NCBI RefSeq assembly: GCF_013372125.1
Contig: NZ_CP053826.1
Coordinates: forward strand, 186,001-250,000
Direction of reading: 5' to 3'
Source: Campylobacter curvus
GTDB taxonomy: Bacteria > Campylobacterota > Campylobacteria > Campylobacterales > Campylobacteraceae
Length of the DNA: 64,000 bases
Positions 33,839-43,065 of the stretch are shown here, piece after piece. The notes under the pieces were generated by a model. That model saw nothing but the letters and a program-made list of their open reading frames with translations, made no database searches and was not told where the DNA came from. Both the position numbers and the translations under genes were made by a program. Each line of letters begins with the position of its first letter. Within the stretch, counting starts at the first letter, position 1.

Positions 33839-36289
33839 TTATCCTTTTTTGATGATGATTGGCGGCTCAAACGCTTTTACTAGCGGCGCTACGCCTTTAA
33901 ATTTCTCTATTTTCACGTTTGCCGTGATGCAGCAAGCCTGCGCTAGCTCACTTGTAGATTTATCTACCGTTAGGACGTTTACGGCCCCATGCACTTCCAA
34001 AGAGTCGTTTTTAGACCAGTCGAGCGGATCGTACCAGCTGCCCTCCTGGATACGGATAGCGCCTTGCCTTATCTTATCGGTTACGATCGCTCCTGCTAGT
34101 ATCGATCCTCTTTTGGAGCTTACTTTTATGATATCGCCGTTTTTTATGCCGTATTTTTTAGCATCTTGCGGATTGATCCAAGCAGGCTCTCTTTCTTGCG
34201 CCTCTTCAAGATCTCTTAGCCAAGTATTGTTTAGCTGAGCGTGCAAGCGGTATTTTGGATGTGGTGAAACAAGTGACAAAGGATAGTCTTTAGCGTTCTT
34301 GTCGCCATGCCACTCTACCGGCTCGAACCAGCTAGGATAGGCTCTGCACTCTTTGTAGTTAAATTTAGCTATCTTTCTTGAGAAAATTTCTATTTTTCCG
34401 GACGGAGTTCCTAGTCTGTTTGTCATTGGATTTTGTATGAAGCCTGCTAGCCTTACGGAGTCATCTTCTTTTGGAAGCTCGAATTCAACATATCCTTTTT
34501 TCCAAAATTCATCGAAATTTGGCATATCTATGCCCATCTCTTTTCCGCGAGCGACTGATCTTTCGTAAAGTGTTTTGACCCAGCTTAGGCTATCTTCGTT
34601 GCCTTCTGTAAAGGCGTCATACGCAGCCTTGTCAAACCTTTTTAGGATATTTGAGTAAATTTCATAGTCGTCTTTTGCGTTGCACCAAGGCTTTACTATC
34701 GGTTTTATAGCAAAGATATAGCTTCCGTTAGATGCTTTTGCTATGTCGTTTCTCTCGCACTCAAGTGTCGCAGGCAAGACTATATCGGCCATCTTTGCAG
34801 TGGCTGTCCAGAAGCAATCTTGCATGACGAAAGTCTCTATCCTGGAGCGAAGCGCTTTTATCAGCTGATTTACATCTTGATGGTGGTGGACTGGATTTCC
34901 TCCGGCCCAGTAGATCATTCTAAAGTCCGGATACTTTATCTTTTTGCCGTTAAATTCTATCTCTTTGCCCGGATTTTTGATGCAGTCTACTATTCTGGCG
35001 CAAGGTATAGTCGGAATTTCTCTTGTGCTCCATTCGCCTTTTGCAGATACTGAGCCCGCTACAGCCTCAAGACCCGGGAATTTAGCTACCTTACTTCCTT
35101 GTGCTTCGTAGTGTAGAGCAAAGTCGTATCCGCCGCCAGGAAGTCCGATCTGTCCTAGCATAGCGGCTAAAGTTATCATCATCCAGCAAGGCTGTTCGCC
35201 GTGGTCGTTTCTTTGTAGCGCCCAACCGCTATGAAGCATCGTTCTTTTGCTAGCGAAAAGCTCGGCTAGCTCTTTTATCTTTGCTTCGTCTATACCGCAA
35301 ATTTTACTTGCCCATGCAGGGGTTTTTGGCGTATTGTCGGTTTTGCCAAACAGATACTCTTCAAATTGTGCATAACCGCTGGTATATTTTTTTAAGAATT
35401 CTTGATCTGCAAGCCCTTTGTCGGCTAAATGATAAGCGATACCAAGCATCAAGGCAACATCGGTATTCGGATATGGCGCTATGTGCTCTGCATCGTAATA
35501 ATCAGCCGAAGTCGTTTGTATAGGGTCTATATTGATGACTTTTAGTCCGCGTTTTTTGATCTGATCTTTTAAATTTTTAAAGTCTTCGTATTGATGATGG
35601 GTCGGGATATGCTCACCGATTTGATTTGTATTTATCATATCGGAGCCCCAAAGTACGAATACTTCCGTATTTTTACATATATTATCCCAAGATGCAGAGG
35701 CGACGAAGGCTTCGTTCGTTCCTGTGACATGTGGAGTAATGACAGATATAGCACCAGCCGAGTAAGTGTAGCTTCTTTTGCAGTATCCGCCTGCAACCTG
35801 CAACATCCTACCTACTAGAGCTTGCGGGTTATTTACGTTTCCTACGCCATACCAGCCTACGCTACCGCCATAAACGCTTGGATAGCCAAAGTCTTTATAA
35901 ACCCTTTTTAGCTCTTTTGCTATAAGATCATAGGCCTCTTCCCAAGTGATCTCTACAAATTTCTCTTTACCTCTAAGTGACGGATCGGCTTTATAGCCTT
36001 TCTTTAGATAGCTCTCTCTGACGCAAGGAGCGGTTATCCTACTTGGATCATAAGTCCTTGCAACGATACCTTGAAGCATAGATGATGGATATTTGTCGCC
36101 TTCAAATTCTTTAAGAATTTCAAAGCGGCCGTTTTTCTCTTTACCCCAAAGTGCGCCATAGTGGCTAGCGTTCATAACAAAGTCATCATCGCTTAGGATA
36201 GACTCTCCGCCCAGATCGATAGCGCTGGCGCTACTTGCACCAATGGCACTGACGGCGCCAACACTCTTTAGAAAATCTCGTCTTTTCAT
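33839..36289 (-). CDS. TAT-exported molybdopterin N-/S-oxide reductase (TorA/BisC family), copy 1
   Basis: 816 residues from ATG 36289, which follows AGGGAG; the longer frame upstream lacks a ribosome site and has no homologous sequence. The twin-arginine signal is MKRRDFLK, with cleavage near SSASA. The DMSO-reductase-family core has VYGGSVGWYGVGNVNNPQ and YTYSAGA, which contains the serine expected to ligate molybdenum. The PHPKYRLHAQLNNTWL block lies in the C-terminal pterin-binding domain. It would reduce TMAO, DMSO or a biotin/methionine-type sulfoxide in the periplasm, taking electrons from the adjacent cytochrome. The substrate is not certain. Confidence 0.9.
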   Translation of the reverse strand: MKRRDFLKSVGAVSAIGASSASAIDLGGESILSDDDFVMNASHYGALWGKEKNGRFEILKEFEGDKYPSSMLQGIVARTYDPSRITAPCVRESYLKKGYKADPSLRGKEKFVEITWEEAYDLIAKELKRVYKDFGYPSVYGGSVGWYGVGNVNNPQALVGRMLQVAGGYCKRSYTYSAGAISVITPHVTGTNEAFVASASWDNICKNTEVFVLWGSDMINTNQIGEHIPTHHQYEDFKNLKDQIKKRGLKVINIDPIQTTSADYYDAEHIAPYPNTDVALMLGIAYHLADKGLADQEFLKKYTSGYAQFEEYLFGKTDNTPKTPAWASKICGIDEAKIKELAELFASKRTMLHSGWALQRNDHGEQPCWMMITLAAMLGQIGLPGGGYDFALHYEAQGSKVAKFPGLEAVAGSVSAKGEWSTREIPTIPCARIVDCIKNPGKEIEFNGKKIKYPDFRMIYWAGGNPVHHHQDVNQLIKALRSRIETFVMQDCFWTATAKMADIVLPATLECERNDIAKASNGSYIFAIKPIVKPWCNAKDDYEIYSNILKRFDKAAYDAFTEGNEDSLSWVKTLYERSVARGKEMGIDMPNFDEFWKKGYVEFELPKEDDSVRLAGFIQNPMTNRLGTPSGKIEIFSRKIAKFNYKECRAYPSWFEPVEWHGDKNAKDYPLSLVSPHPKYRLHAQLNNTWLRDLEEAQEREPAWINPQDAKKYGIKNGDIIKVSSKRGSILAGAIVTDKIRQGAIRIQEGSWYDPLDWSKNDSLEVHGAVNVLTVDKSTSELAQACCITANVKIEKFKGVAPLVKAFEPPIIIKKG

Positions 36290-36347
36290 ATGTTCTCCCT
36301 TTAAAGAATTGTGGTTAGTCTTAAAGTAAAATTTTATATTTATTGTA

Positions 36348-36381
36348 ATTATATTGTTAAAGTATAACAAACATATAACAA
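36348..36381. promoter_or_regulatory. Divergent promoter/operator region between copy-1 reductase and sensor kinase
   Basis: The minus strand carries TATAAT at 36348-36353, about 60 nt upstream of the reductase start. Next to it is TTGTTA-N5-TAACAA (36354-36370), and TAACAA recurs exactly 11 nt later (36376-36381), within repeats of TATAACAA at 36363 and 36374. Helically phased direct repeats are typical of OmpR-family regulator sites, and such a regulator is encoded at 38435. Confidence 0.45.
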
Positions 36382-36405
36382 TTAGAAAATTTTATTTAAG
36401 TGTTA

Positions 36406-36411
36406 TATAAT
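36406..36411 (+). promoter_or_regulatory. Putative -10 box of the two-component operon
   Basis: TATAAT lies 31 nt before ATG 36442. It decides the start codon, because an in-frame GTG at 36400 would lie upstream of the transcript start. Confidence 0.5.
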
Positions 36412-36441
36412 ACATGGCAAAAACGAGTAAGAGCCCGAAAA

Positions 36442-38445
36442 ATGAATACGAAATATATAATAATCTTCTTTTTCCCTATATTTTTCATTTTTTATTTTTA
36501 TCTTATTTATGCAAACTATAAAGACAATAAAGAGTATGTTTTAAATTTGACCGTCTCAAATCAAATAAGCATGGCTCAAAGCTATAAGACCAGGATAGAC
36601 GAGCGTATAAGCAATCAAAAAAAGTTGCTGGAAGAGACGGCGAAATTTGTCAAGTCAAAAGATGCAGACAAGGACTACGACCTCATAAGGGACGTGCTTA
36701 GAATTTTGGCCAGAACGGCTGGATTTTCAGAGGTTTATGTGGGATATAGCGACACAAACAAGGTCATTTCAAGTGATAAATATGACATGATAAAATACTA
36801 CTCAAACTACGATGTCAAGCGAAGACCTTGGCATCAGATCGTAAAATCAAAGCAGCAAACCTCCTTTACCGAGCCATACATAGATACGAAGCTAAAAAAA
36901 TACGTCATATCAATAGCCGTACCGATATATAAAAACAATAAACTCGATAATGTATTGGTTGGCGATTTTGAGCTAGATGCCTTTCAAAAAGAGATGGCTT
37001 CGTTTTTTCCTTCCAAATACGGCTCGGCTTTTTTGATGACGGACGGGGCTAAAATTTTAGACTCCACAAAGCAGATCATAGACTATACGGACGCTTATGT
37101 CGAGAAAATTTTATTTGCCATATACAATAAAAAACAAGGAAGCGGCAGGTTTTTGATAAATGGCAAAAAATATATCTTTGTATACGATATGATCGCATAC
37201 GGCGAGTGGATATTCGTTTCTATATTAGAAGAGGATAAAATTTATGAAAATTTAAACGCAAAGACACTCAACAATCTTTTAGTATTTTTATTTTTGATGA
37301 TTTTTGGCGTTTGTATATCGGTTTGGATGTATATTTCGCAAAAGAGGATCAACGATAACAAGCACTTTCTTAGCTTATTTTCCAAAAGCTCGATAAACGG
37401 ACTGGTGATTACCGATAAAAATGGCGAGATAACGTTCATAAACAAAACTTTCGAGAAAATTTTCTCGCTGAAATTTAAAGAATTTATCGGTAAAAACATA
37501 AGCGAGCTATTTTATTTATTTAACGATGCGGATATATTTGAGCAAGTAAAAAGCGATACGAATAAAAATATCCTAGTCAAGAAAAATATACGAGACTGCT
37601 TTTATGGCATCCGCGTCATACCGCTTTTGGAAAAGGGCGATAAATTTGAAGGCGTTATGATAGTCGCCTATGATATGACGCATGAGACGCAACTTGAGAT
37701 GAATAGGCAGCAGCAAGAGAGGATCTTGATAGAAAATTCTAAAATGGCGGCGCTTGGCGAGATGAGCTCGGCTATATCTCATCAGTGGAGGCAGCCATTA
37801 AATGCGCTTTTGCTGCTAGTAAGCGACATAGAGGCTAAAATAGAGCAGATTCGTATACAAGATAATGCAAAAAGCGAAGTACTTTCGCGACTTGGTGAGT
37901 CTAGGACAAATATAGAACTAATGGACGAGACGATAAATATCTTTAAAAATTTTTACAAGGAAAGCTTGCAGGAGACGAAATTTAACCTGCTTGACATAAT
38001 GGATGATATCTTGTATATATGCAAGCCTCAAATCACGATAAAAGGCATACATATACAAGCTGATTACGAGATAAAAGACTACGAGATAACGAGCTATTCG
38101 TCCTATATCAAACAGGTTTTGCTAAATTTGATATCAAATGCAAAAGATGAGCTCGTAAAAAGGAAGCTACTTGATGAGAATTTTAAAGCTTATATAAAAA
38201 TAAGTATCGTTGAAGAGGAAACGAGATATATTATAAACGTCGAGGACAATGGTGCTGGCGTGGGTGATGATATAAAAGAGCACATTTTCGAGCCGTTTTT
38301 CACGACTAAGGGCAAGGAGGGGACAGGTATGGGGCTTTATCTGTGCAAGTTGATTTTTGATAAGAAAATAAACGGAGATATCATTTTGAGCCATGCCTCG
38401 AATCCAACGATATTTTCAGTGGTGCTTTATAAAAATGGACAATAA
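36442..38445 (+). CDS. Sensor histidine kinase with extracytoplasmic Cache domain
   Basis: A 667-residue membrane kinase. It has TM1 (about residues 5-22), a periplasmic dCache-type domain (about 30-265, with PYIDTKLKKYVISIAVPI), TM2 (about 275-298), a PAS domain (about 310-420), the phospho-acceptor H447 in ISHQWRQPLNAL, and a HATPase domain with NLISNAKDE, DNGAG and EGTGMGLYL. The start is ATG 36442. Overlap with the response-regulator gene shows they form a pair. Being divergent from the copy-1 reductase operon, it probably senses a reductase substrate or related small molecule (inference). Confidence 0.9.
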   Translation: MNTKYIIIFFFPIFFIFYFYLIYANYKDNKEYVLNLTVSNQISMAQSYKTRIDERISNQKKLLEETAKFVKSKDADKDYDLIRDVLRILARTAGFSEVYVGYSDTNKVISSDKYDMIKYYSNYDVKRRPWHQIVKSKQQTSFTEPYIDTKLKKYVISIAVPIYKNNKLDNVLVGDFELDAFQKEMASFFPSKYGSAFLMTDGAKILDSTKQIIDYTDAYVEKILFAIYNKKQGSGRFLINGKKYIFVYDMIAYGEWIFVSILEEDKIYENLNAKTLNNLLVFLFLMIFGVCISVWMYISQKRINDNKHFLSLFSKSSINGLVITDKNGEITFINKTFEKIFSLKFKEFIGKNISELFYLFNDADIFEQVKSDTNKNILVKKNIRDCFYGIRVIPLLEKGDKFEGVMIVAYDMTHETQLEMNRQQQERILIENSKMAALGEMSSAISHQWRQPLNALLLLVSDIEAKIEQIRIQDNAKSEVLSRLGESRTNIELMDETINIFKNFYKESLQETKFNLLDIMDDILYICKPQITIKGIHIQADYEIKDYEITSYSSYIKQVLLNLISNAKDELVKRKLLDENFKAYIKISIVEEETRYIINVEDNGAGVGDDIKEHIFEPFFTTKGKEGTGMGLYLCKLIFDKKINGDIILSHASNPTIFSVVLYKNGQ

Positions 38446-39127
38446 AATTTTTGAAAATTTAAAAGACACTAATGTGCTTTTTGTCGAGGATGATGAAAAT
38501 TTAAAAAATATTGTCAAGAGTCTAATTGCGCCTTATATCAATGAAATTTATACGGCTGGCAACGGCGAAGAGGGGCTGGAACTCTTTAATGCAAATAAAA
38601 TAGATCTCATAATAAGCGACATCAATATGGCTCATATGAGCGGAATTTCTATGGCTCAAGAGATCAGGAAGATAGACCCTGCCGTGCCAATTATATTTAT
38701 AACCGCTTATGATACCGATGAAAATTTGTATAATTCCATATCATTAAAAAGTAGTGGATTTTTAAAAAAGCCCTTTGATAGGCGCCAGCTGATGATATCT
38801 ATGCTAATGGCGATCACAAATAGCCAAAATTTAGCCCAAAATACTATCGATCTAAAAAATGGCTTTATCTATGATATGAACGCAAGGATCTTGTATAAAG
38901 ACGGTGATGCGGTCGTTTTGACCAGGACCGAGCAGCGATTTTTATATCTACTTATCAAAAATATCGGCAGAGTCGTATCGTTTGACGCGATAGAGTCATA
39001 TGTCTGGAATGAAAAATTCGCTTCGCTGGATACTATTAGAAATTTTATAAATAGGATCAGGAGCAAAATTTATCCTGAACTCATAAAAAATATCTCGGGC
39101 ATCGGGTATAAGATCGATATAGATTAA
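38435..39127 (+). CDS. OmpR-family response regulator
   Basis: 230 residues: a receiver domain with acidic pocket EDD (residues 18-20), phospho-acceptor D62 (IISDINM) and a conserved lysine in FLKKPFD, followed by a winged-helix DNA-binding domain ending in ISGIGYKIDID. The ATG at 38435 overlaps the kinase stop by 11 nt; an upstream in-frame ATG at 38393 lies inside kinase coding sequence and has no ribosome site. It is the probable binder of the phased repeats at 36354-36381. Confidence 0.92.
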   Translation: MDNKIFENLKDTNVLFVEDDENLKNIVKSLIAPYINEIYTAGNGEEGLELFNANKIDLIISDINMAHMSGISMAQEIRKIDPAVPIIFITAYDTDENLYNSISLKSSGFLKKPFDRRQLMISMLMAITNSQNLAQNTIDLKNGFIYDMNARILYKDGDAVVLTRTEQRFLYLLIKNIGRVVSFDAIESYVWNEKFASLDTIRNFINRIRSKIYPELIKNISGIGYKIDID

Positions 39128-39684
39128 TAACAACTAAGCTTCGTGATGTGCATAACGTTTTCAAAATACGGCGGGTATGGCATACTCACCATAAAATCCA
39201 CGCTTCTTTGCTTTTGTAAATTTTGAGCCACGTCAAATTTATATTCGACGGCATTTGGTCTCTCGTCTTTATCTTCGCTTTTAAAAAGCGATGAAAAAAA
39301 CGTAAGCCCGCTAGGTTTAAAAATTTCCTTGAAATGTCCGTCTCTGTTTTGCGGACGATTCACCAGCCTTACGCTAAGAGTACAGTGAGTCAGCGTAAAA
39401 TTCCCTACATTGCGGACTTTGCCCTTAAACGCGATGCTTTCGTTTATCAAGATCCTCTCGCTCGTGACATTTTCAAGGCTGCCTTTTTTTGTGTATTTGT
39501 CCAAAACGAGCATCAAAAACACGCAAAGCGTCGTAGAGACTAGGATATTTATAAACAAAAGCGACCAAAAAAGCTTGCGCTCAGCCCTCATCGACAGCAC
39601 CAAAAGCAACATCGAGAGCAAAAATATCACCAATATCACGATGATATGCACGATGGTAAAATAGCTCAGGCTCATCAAAAACAC
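39124..39684 (-). CDS. DUF2393-like membrane protein (second of pair)
   Basis: A 186-residue protein with two N-terminal transmembrane helices (about residues 8-32 and 40-62) and a periplasmic beta domain (about 75-186) with the ISE(S)IAFKGKVRNVGNFTL style seen in DUF2393 proteins. It overlaps the upstream paralog by 10 nt and is convergent with the response-regulator gene (4-nt overlap of ends). Function unknown; conserved in Campylobacter, where I recall similar adjacent genes. Confidence 0.7.
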   Translation of the reverse strand: MFLMSLSYFTIVHIIVILVIFLLSMLLLVLSMRAERKLFWSLLFINILVSTTLCVFLMLVLDKYTKKGSLENVTSERILINESIAFKGKVRNVGNFTLTHCTLSVRLVNRPQNRDGHFKEIFKPSGLTFFSSLFKSEDKDERPNAVEYKFDVAQNLQKQRSVDFMVSMPYPPYFENVMHITKLSCY

Positions 39685-40205
39685 TCCGCTTTTTTGGTTA
39701 TATTGTAATCAATAAAGGAAAATTCGTTGACAAAGTCCTTTATTTGCTTGACTTCGCCCGGTATGAACGGCTCACGAAGCACTATCGTCTTTTTGGCAAA
39801 GGGGTTGAGAGAATTTAAAAAGTCTCTGCTCTTTTGCTTTGATACCGTGTAAAAGCCAAGATCGATCTTACATACATTTAGCATCTTTTTTGAACGATTC
39901 GTCACGTTAAAGTCGATCATCAAGGCATTTGAATATGTCAGCTGTTTTGCATTTATAGCGCTTATCTCGACCGGTCTTAAATTTTGGCTAAGTGCATCGT
40001 TTGCGTAGTAAAACCCCGCTAAAAGCGCGAACAAATCGGCCATTATAAACAAAAAACCTATCTGCCACCATGATTTTAAAGCAAAAAATATTCCAAGAAA
40101 TAAGATGAAAATAAAAGCTATAAATATCCAGCCATACACTAAATAATCGATGAAATGGGCATTTGCAAGAACAAAAAATATGTTTTGCTTTATGCTACTT
40201 ATCAT
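39675..40205 (-). CDS. DUF2393-like membrane protein (first of pair)
   Basis: A 176-residue protein with the same plan as its downstream neighbour: hydrophobic segments at about residues 22-45 and 50-70, then a beta domain with LMIDFNVTNRSKKMLNVCKI and PFIPGEVKQIKDFV. The fold pattern (short conserved NxT/NVxN turn followed by acidic loop) suggests a duplicated family. It overlaps hisIE by 11 nt. Function unknown. Confidence 0.7.
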   Translation of the reverse strand: MISSIKQNIFFVLANAHFIDYLVYGWIFIAFIFILFLGIFFALKSWWQIGFLFIMADLFALLAGFYYANDALSQNLRPVEISAINAKQLTYSNALMIDFNVTNRSKKMLNVCKIDLGFYTVSKQKSRDFLNSLNPFAKKTIVLREPFIPGEVKQIKDFVNEFSFIDYNITKKAECF

Positions 40206-40920
40206 CGCGCGATCTTTTTTCCTCTATGCCGCTCATGCCAAAGCGCCTTTTTAGCTCCTCTTTCACGGCGTCCGGGTGTATATCGTGGAGGGCCAGTGCG
40301 ACCATAGAGTGAAAGCACAGATCGGCTGCCTCGTATATCAGCGCAGCTTTTGTATTTTTGGCCATATCCTCGCTTTTATGGGCACTTGCGTCTTTGCATG
40401 CCATTACAAATTCCGTTGCTTCTTCGCCGACCTTTTTGAGTATAGAATTCTCACCTTTTTTAAATAGGCTAGCTACATAGGACGTCTTTGGGTCTGCGTT
40501 TAGTTTCCTGTCCATTATGATGTGATAAAGCTCGTTGATGACATCGTATTTTGGCTTTGAAATTTCATCGTCCGCATGTGAAATTTCAAAATTTTGTAAA
40601 TTTATATCGTTAAAAAAGCATGATTTTCGCCCGGTATGGCACGCGACGCCGCCATTTTGCACGACGCTTATCAAGAGCGTGTCATTGTCGCAGTCTAGCT
40701 TGGCGCTTACTATTTTTTGTGTGTTACCGCTTTCCTCGCCCTTTTTCCAGATGCGGTTTTTGGTGCGAGAAAAATAGTGCGCAAATCCGCTTTTTAGGCT
40801 TAGACTCAGCGCCTCTTCGTTCATGTATGCGAGCATCAAAATTTCGTTGCTTCCGTGCTCGCAGACGATGACAGGCAGCATGCCCGAGACCTTTTGCCAG
40901 TCGATGTGTAGATCGAGCAT
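40195..40920 (-). CDS. hisIE: Bifunctional phosphoribosyl-AMP cyclohydrolase/phosphoribosyl-ATP diphosphatase
   Basis: A 241-residue fusion of two histidine-biosynthesis enzymes. The HisI part (about residues 1-125) has MLAYMNEEAL, HYFSRTKNRIWKKGEESGN and CHTGRKSCFF with metal-binding cysteines. The HisE part (about 140-235) has SYVASLFKKGENSILKKVGEE and a helical ATP-pyrophosphohydrolase pattern. It overlaps the DUF2393-type gene by 11 nt. Confidence 0.95.
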   Translation of the reverse strand: MLDLHIDWQKVSGMLPVIVCEHGSNEILMLAYMNEEALSLSLKSGFAHYFSRTKNRIWKKGEESGNTQKIVSAKLDCDNDTLLISVVQNGGVACHTGRKSCFFNDINLQNFEISHADDEISKPKYDVINELYHIIMDRKLNADPKTSYVASLFKKGENSILKKVGEEATEFVMACKDASAHKSEDMAKNTKAALIYEAADLCFHSMVALALHDIHPDAVKEELKRRFGMSGIEEKRSRDDK

Positions 40921-40933
40921 GCTTTATCCTTTC

Positions 40934-42028
40934 TTATCTTTGCGTAGCGGAGCTTTGCTTTGCTTTGTCTTTGGTATCGACCCAAATATTTGGCACCGCA
41001 CCACCCGGCGTTAGGAAAATTTTAGCGTCCGTATTGTCGCGAAGCGCTTCGTTGAATTTACCCTGCGTTTCGATCTGTTTTAGGGTGAGTAGATTTTCAT
41101 CCAGGCTCTTAGCGACCTCTTTGTTTGCATAGGCCTGTGCGTCTGCTTCGATCTTGACGGCGTCGGCTTTACCTTTGGCTTCGATTATGGCGGCCTTTGC
41201 CGTTCCCTCTGCAAGGGCAGCCTTTTTAAGAGCCTCTTGATTTGCGCGCTCGACCTCGTACTTGGTCCTCTCGGCCTCTTGTTTTGCGATCTGTACGCGC
41301 TCGATCTGCTCTTTTACCTTTTCAGGCAAGATGATCTCGCGTAGCTGAACGGCCAAGAGCTCTACCGGGCGGTTTGGCTGAGCGTCGATATCTTTTCTTA
41401 TGCTGTCATCTATCTGAGTGGCTATCTCGTTACGCTTGGTCGGGAGTTCCTCAGCCGTGTATTTGCCCGCGATGCTTCGCACGACATCGCGCACTACGGG
41501 ATCTACGATCTTGCTCTCCCAGCTAAGGCCCCAAGACGCGATAGTCTGTGGTGCGTTTTCCGGATTTAGGCGGTATTGCACGGTGATGTCGATGCTGACC
41601 GGCAAATTCCTAGCATCTAACACTGAGATGGAATTTTTGCGGATTATGCCCGCACCAGAGCCCTGAAATGACTTTTGCACCGACTCGCCCATATCCTCGC
41701 CCGATGTGTAGTTGATGAGTCGCACTCTGGTATCGACCACGATGACCTTTTGGATGAACGGCACGAAAAAGTGAAATCCCGGCTGAAGCGGGTTTGGTTC
41801 GTATTTTCCTGCGGTGGCCTTGATGCCTACCTCGCCTGAATTTATCACGACGAAGGGCTGAGTTATGACCAAGATGGCGATAATGGCTATTATGATATAA
41901 GCTAATGTGCCGAATTTACCAAAGCCGCTTGGCAGTTTCGGAGCTTTGAAATTTATCTTAGGCTCTTTGTCGCCGTCATTACCGCTTGGTTTGCGCTTAT
42001 TGAAATAGTCGTTCAAATCTGCTGGCAT
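40934..42028 (-). CDS. SPFH/prohibitin-domain membrane protein
   Basis: A 364-residue protein with a short cytoplasmic N-terminus, one transmembrane helix (about residues 40-62) and an SPFH domain (about 65-250, INSGEVGIKATAGKYEPN). An alanine/glutamate-rich coiled coil follows (about 255-325, with AEGTAKAAIIEAKGKAD). The family forms large membrane scaffolds (HflK, stomatin). The homologue in C. jejuni (Cj0268c, from memory) lies in the same gene order. It lies 13 nt upstream of hisIE on the same strand. Confidence 0.88.
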   Translation of the reverse strand: MPADLNDYFNKRKPSGNDGDKEPKINFKAPKLPSGFGKFGTLAYIIIAIIAILVITQPFVVINSGEVGIKATAGKYEPNPLQPGFHFFVPFIQKVIVVDTRVRLINYTSGEDMGESVQKSFQGSGAGIIRKNSISVLDARNLPVSIDITVQYRLNPENAPQTIASWGLSWESKIVDPVVRDVVRSIAGKYTAEELPTKRNEIATQIDDSIRKDIDAQPNRPVELLAVQLREIILPEKVKEQIERVQIAKQEAERTKYEVERANQEALKKAALAEGTAKAAIIEAKGKADAVKIEADAQAYANKEVAKSLDENLLTLKQIETQGKFNEALRDNTDAKIFLTPGGAVPNIWVDTKDKAKQSSATQR

Positions 42029-42044
42029 TATTTTCCTTTAAATT

Positions 42045-42959
42045 TTAAATGTATGTCAAAAATGATTGATATTTTTTATTGTGTCCGTAGACCACGTCGA
42101 AATAGGCTTTTTGCAAGCGTTTAGTCACCGCTCCGCAAGCACCACTGCCTATGACGCGTCCGTCGATGTTGCTAATAGGCGTGACCTCGGCTGCCGTACC
42201 GGTAAAAAACGCCTCGTCTGCGGTATATGCCTGATCTCTCGTGATGCGCTCTCTACGAACCTCGATGTCTAGGTCGTGAGCTAGCTTGATGACGGTGTCT
42301 TGGGTGATACTGACCAGGCTGTTATCGTTTGGCGGGGTTATGAGAGCGCCGTTTTCAACGATGAAAAAGCACTCGCCAGGACCCTCCGCTACAAAGCCCT
42401 CACCGTCAAGCAAGAGCGCCTCATCGTAGCCGGCGTCTTTTGCTTCGTAGTTTGCCATTTGCGAATTTAGATAGTTCGAGCTGGCTTTTGCCTTACCCAT
42501 TTGGCTGGCGGCTGAATTTCTGGTGAAGCTTGAAATTTTGACCTTAATGCCCTTTTCTAGCCCCTCATCGCCTAGATATGCACCCCATTCCCATGAAGCG
42601 ATCGCAGTTTGGACGGGAGCTTTCGTGTGAGATACGCCCATCACACCGTATCCTAAAAATATAAGCGGGCGGATATAGACGTTGCCGTTATATTTGTTTG
42701 CGCGAAGTAGCTCTATTTGCGCGTCTTCAAGCTCTTTTTGCGTGTAAGGCACGTTTATAGCGGTCATTTTTGCCGATTTAAAGAGCCTTTTTGTATGATC
42801 TTGCAGCCTGAAAATAGCGAGGCCATTGTTCGTTTTATATGCTCTTGTGCCCTCGAATACGGCATTTGCATAGTGAAGCGAGTGAGTTAGGACATGCACC
42901 TTAGCATCGTCCCATTTTACGAGTTTCCCATCCATCCAGATAAATTCCGAAGCGTTCAT
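42045..42959 (-). CDS. ilvE: Branched-chain amino acid aminotransferase
   Basis: A 304-residue fold-type IV PLP enzyme for the last step of valine, leucine and isoleucine synthesis. It has FEGTRAYKTNNG near residue 36, the PLP-lysine region GKAKASSNYLNSQ near 155, EGPGECFFIV, and the AFFTGTAAEVTPI block near residue 255. All family motifs are intact. It lies 16 nt upstream of the SPFH gene on the minus strand. Confidence 0.96.
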   Translation of the reverse strand: MNASEFIWMDGKLVKWDDAKVHVLTHSLHYANAVFEGTRAYKTNNGLAIFRLQDHTKRLFKSAKMTAINVPYTQKELEDAQIELLRANKYNGNVYIRPLIFLGYGVMGVSHTKAPVQTAIASWEWGAYLGDEGLEKGIKVKISSFTRNSAASQMGKAKASSNYLNSQMANYEAKDAGYDEALLLDGEGFVAEGPGECFFIVENGALITPPNDNSLVSITQDTVIKLAHDLDIEVRRERITRDQAYTADEAFFTGTAAEVTPISNIDGRVIGSGACGAVTKRLQKAYFDVVYGHNKKYQSFLTYI

Positions 42960-43028
42960 CCCAGACCTTTCTTGTTTAAAAATTTTTAAAATTTCGCAGA
43001 GTGTATCAAAAAATGGTTTAAATTTTAA

Positions 43029-43053
43029 TTTCGGCGACCCAGAGCCACCGAAA
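43029..43053 (-). terminator. Terminator hairpin after dsbA
   Basis: On the minus strand TTTCGGTGGC and GGTCGCCGAAA fold with G-U pairs into a 10-bp stem with a short loop, starting 13 nt after the dsbA stop and followed by TTAAAATTTAAA. Confidence 0.5.
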
Positions 43054-43065
43054 TTTTAGCTTTTA

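Noticed and set aside
36290-36370. Longer N-terminus for the copy-1 reductase
   Set aside because: The extension lies over the promoter region and the twin-arginine signal begins exactly at 36289 after AGGGAG.
36400-36441. Upstream GTG start for the sensor kinase
   Set aside because: A TATAAT at 36406-36411 puts the transcript start after this codon; ATG 36442 is the better start.
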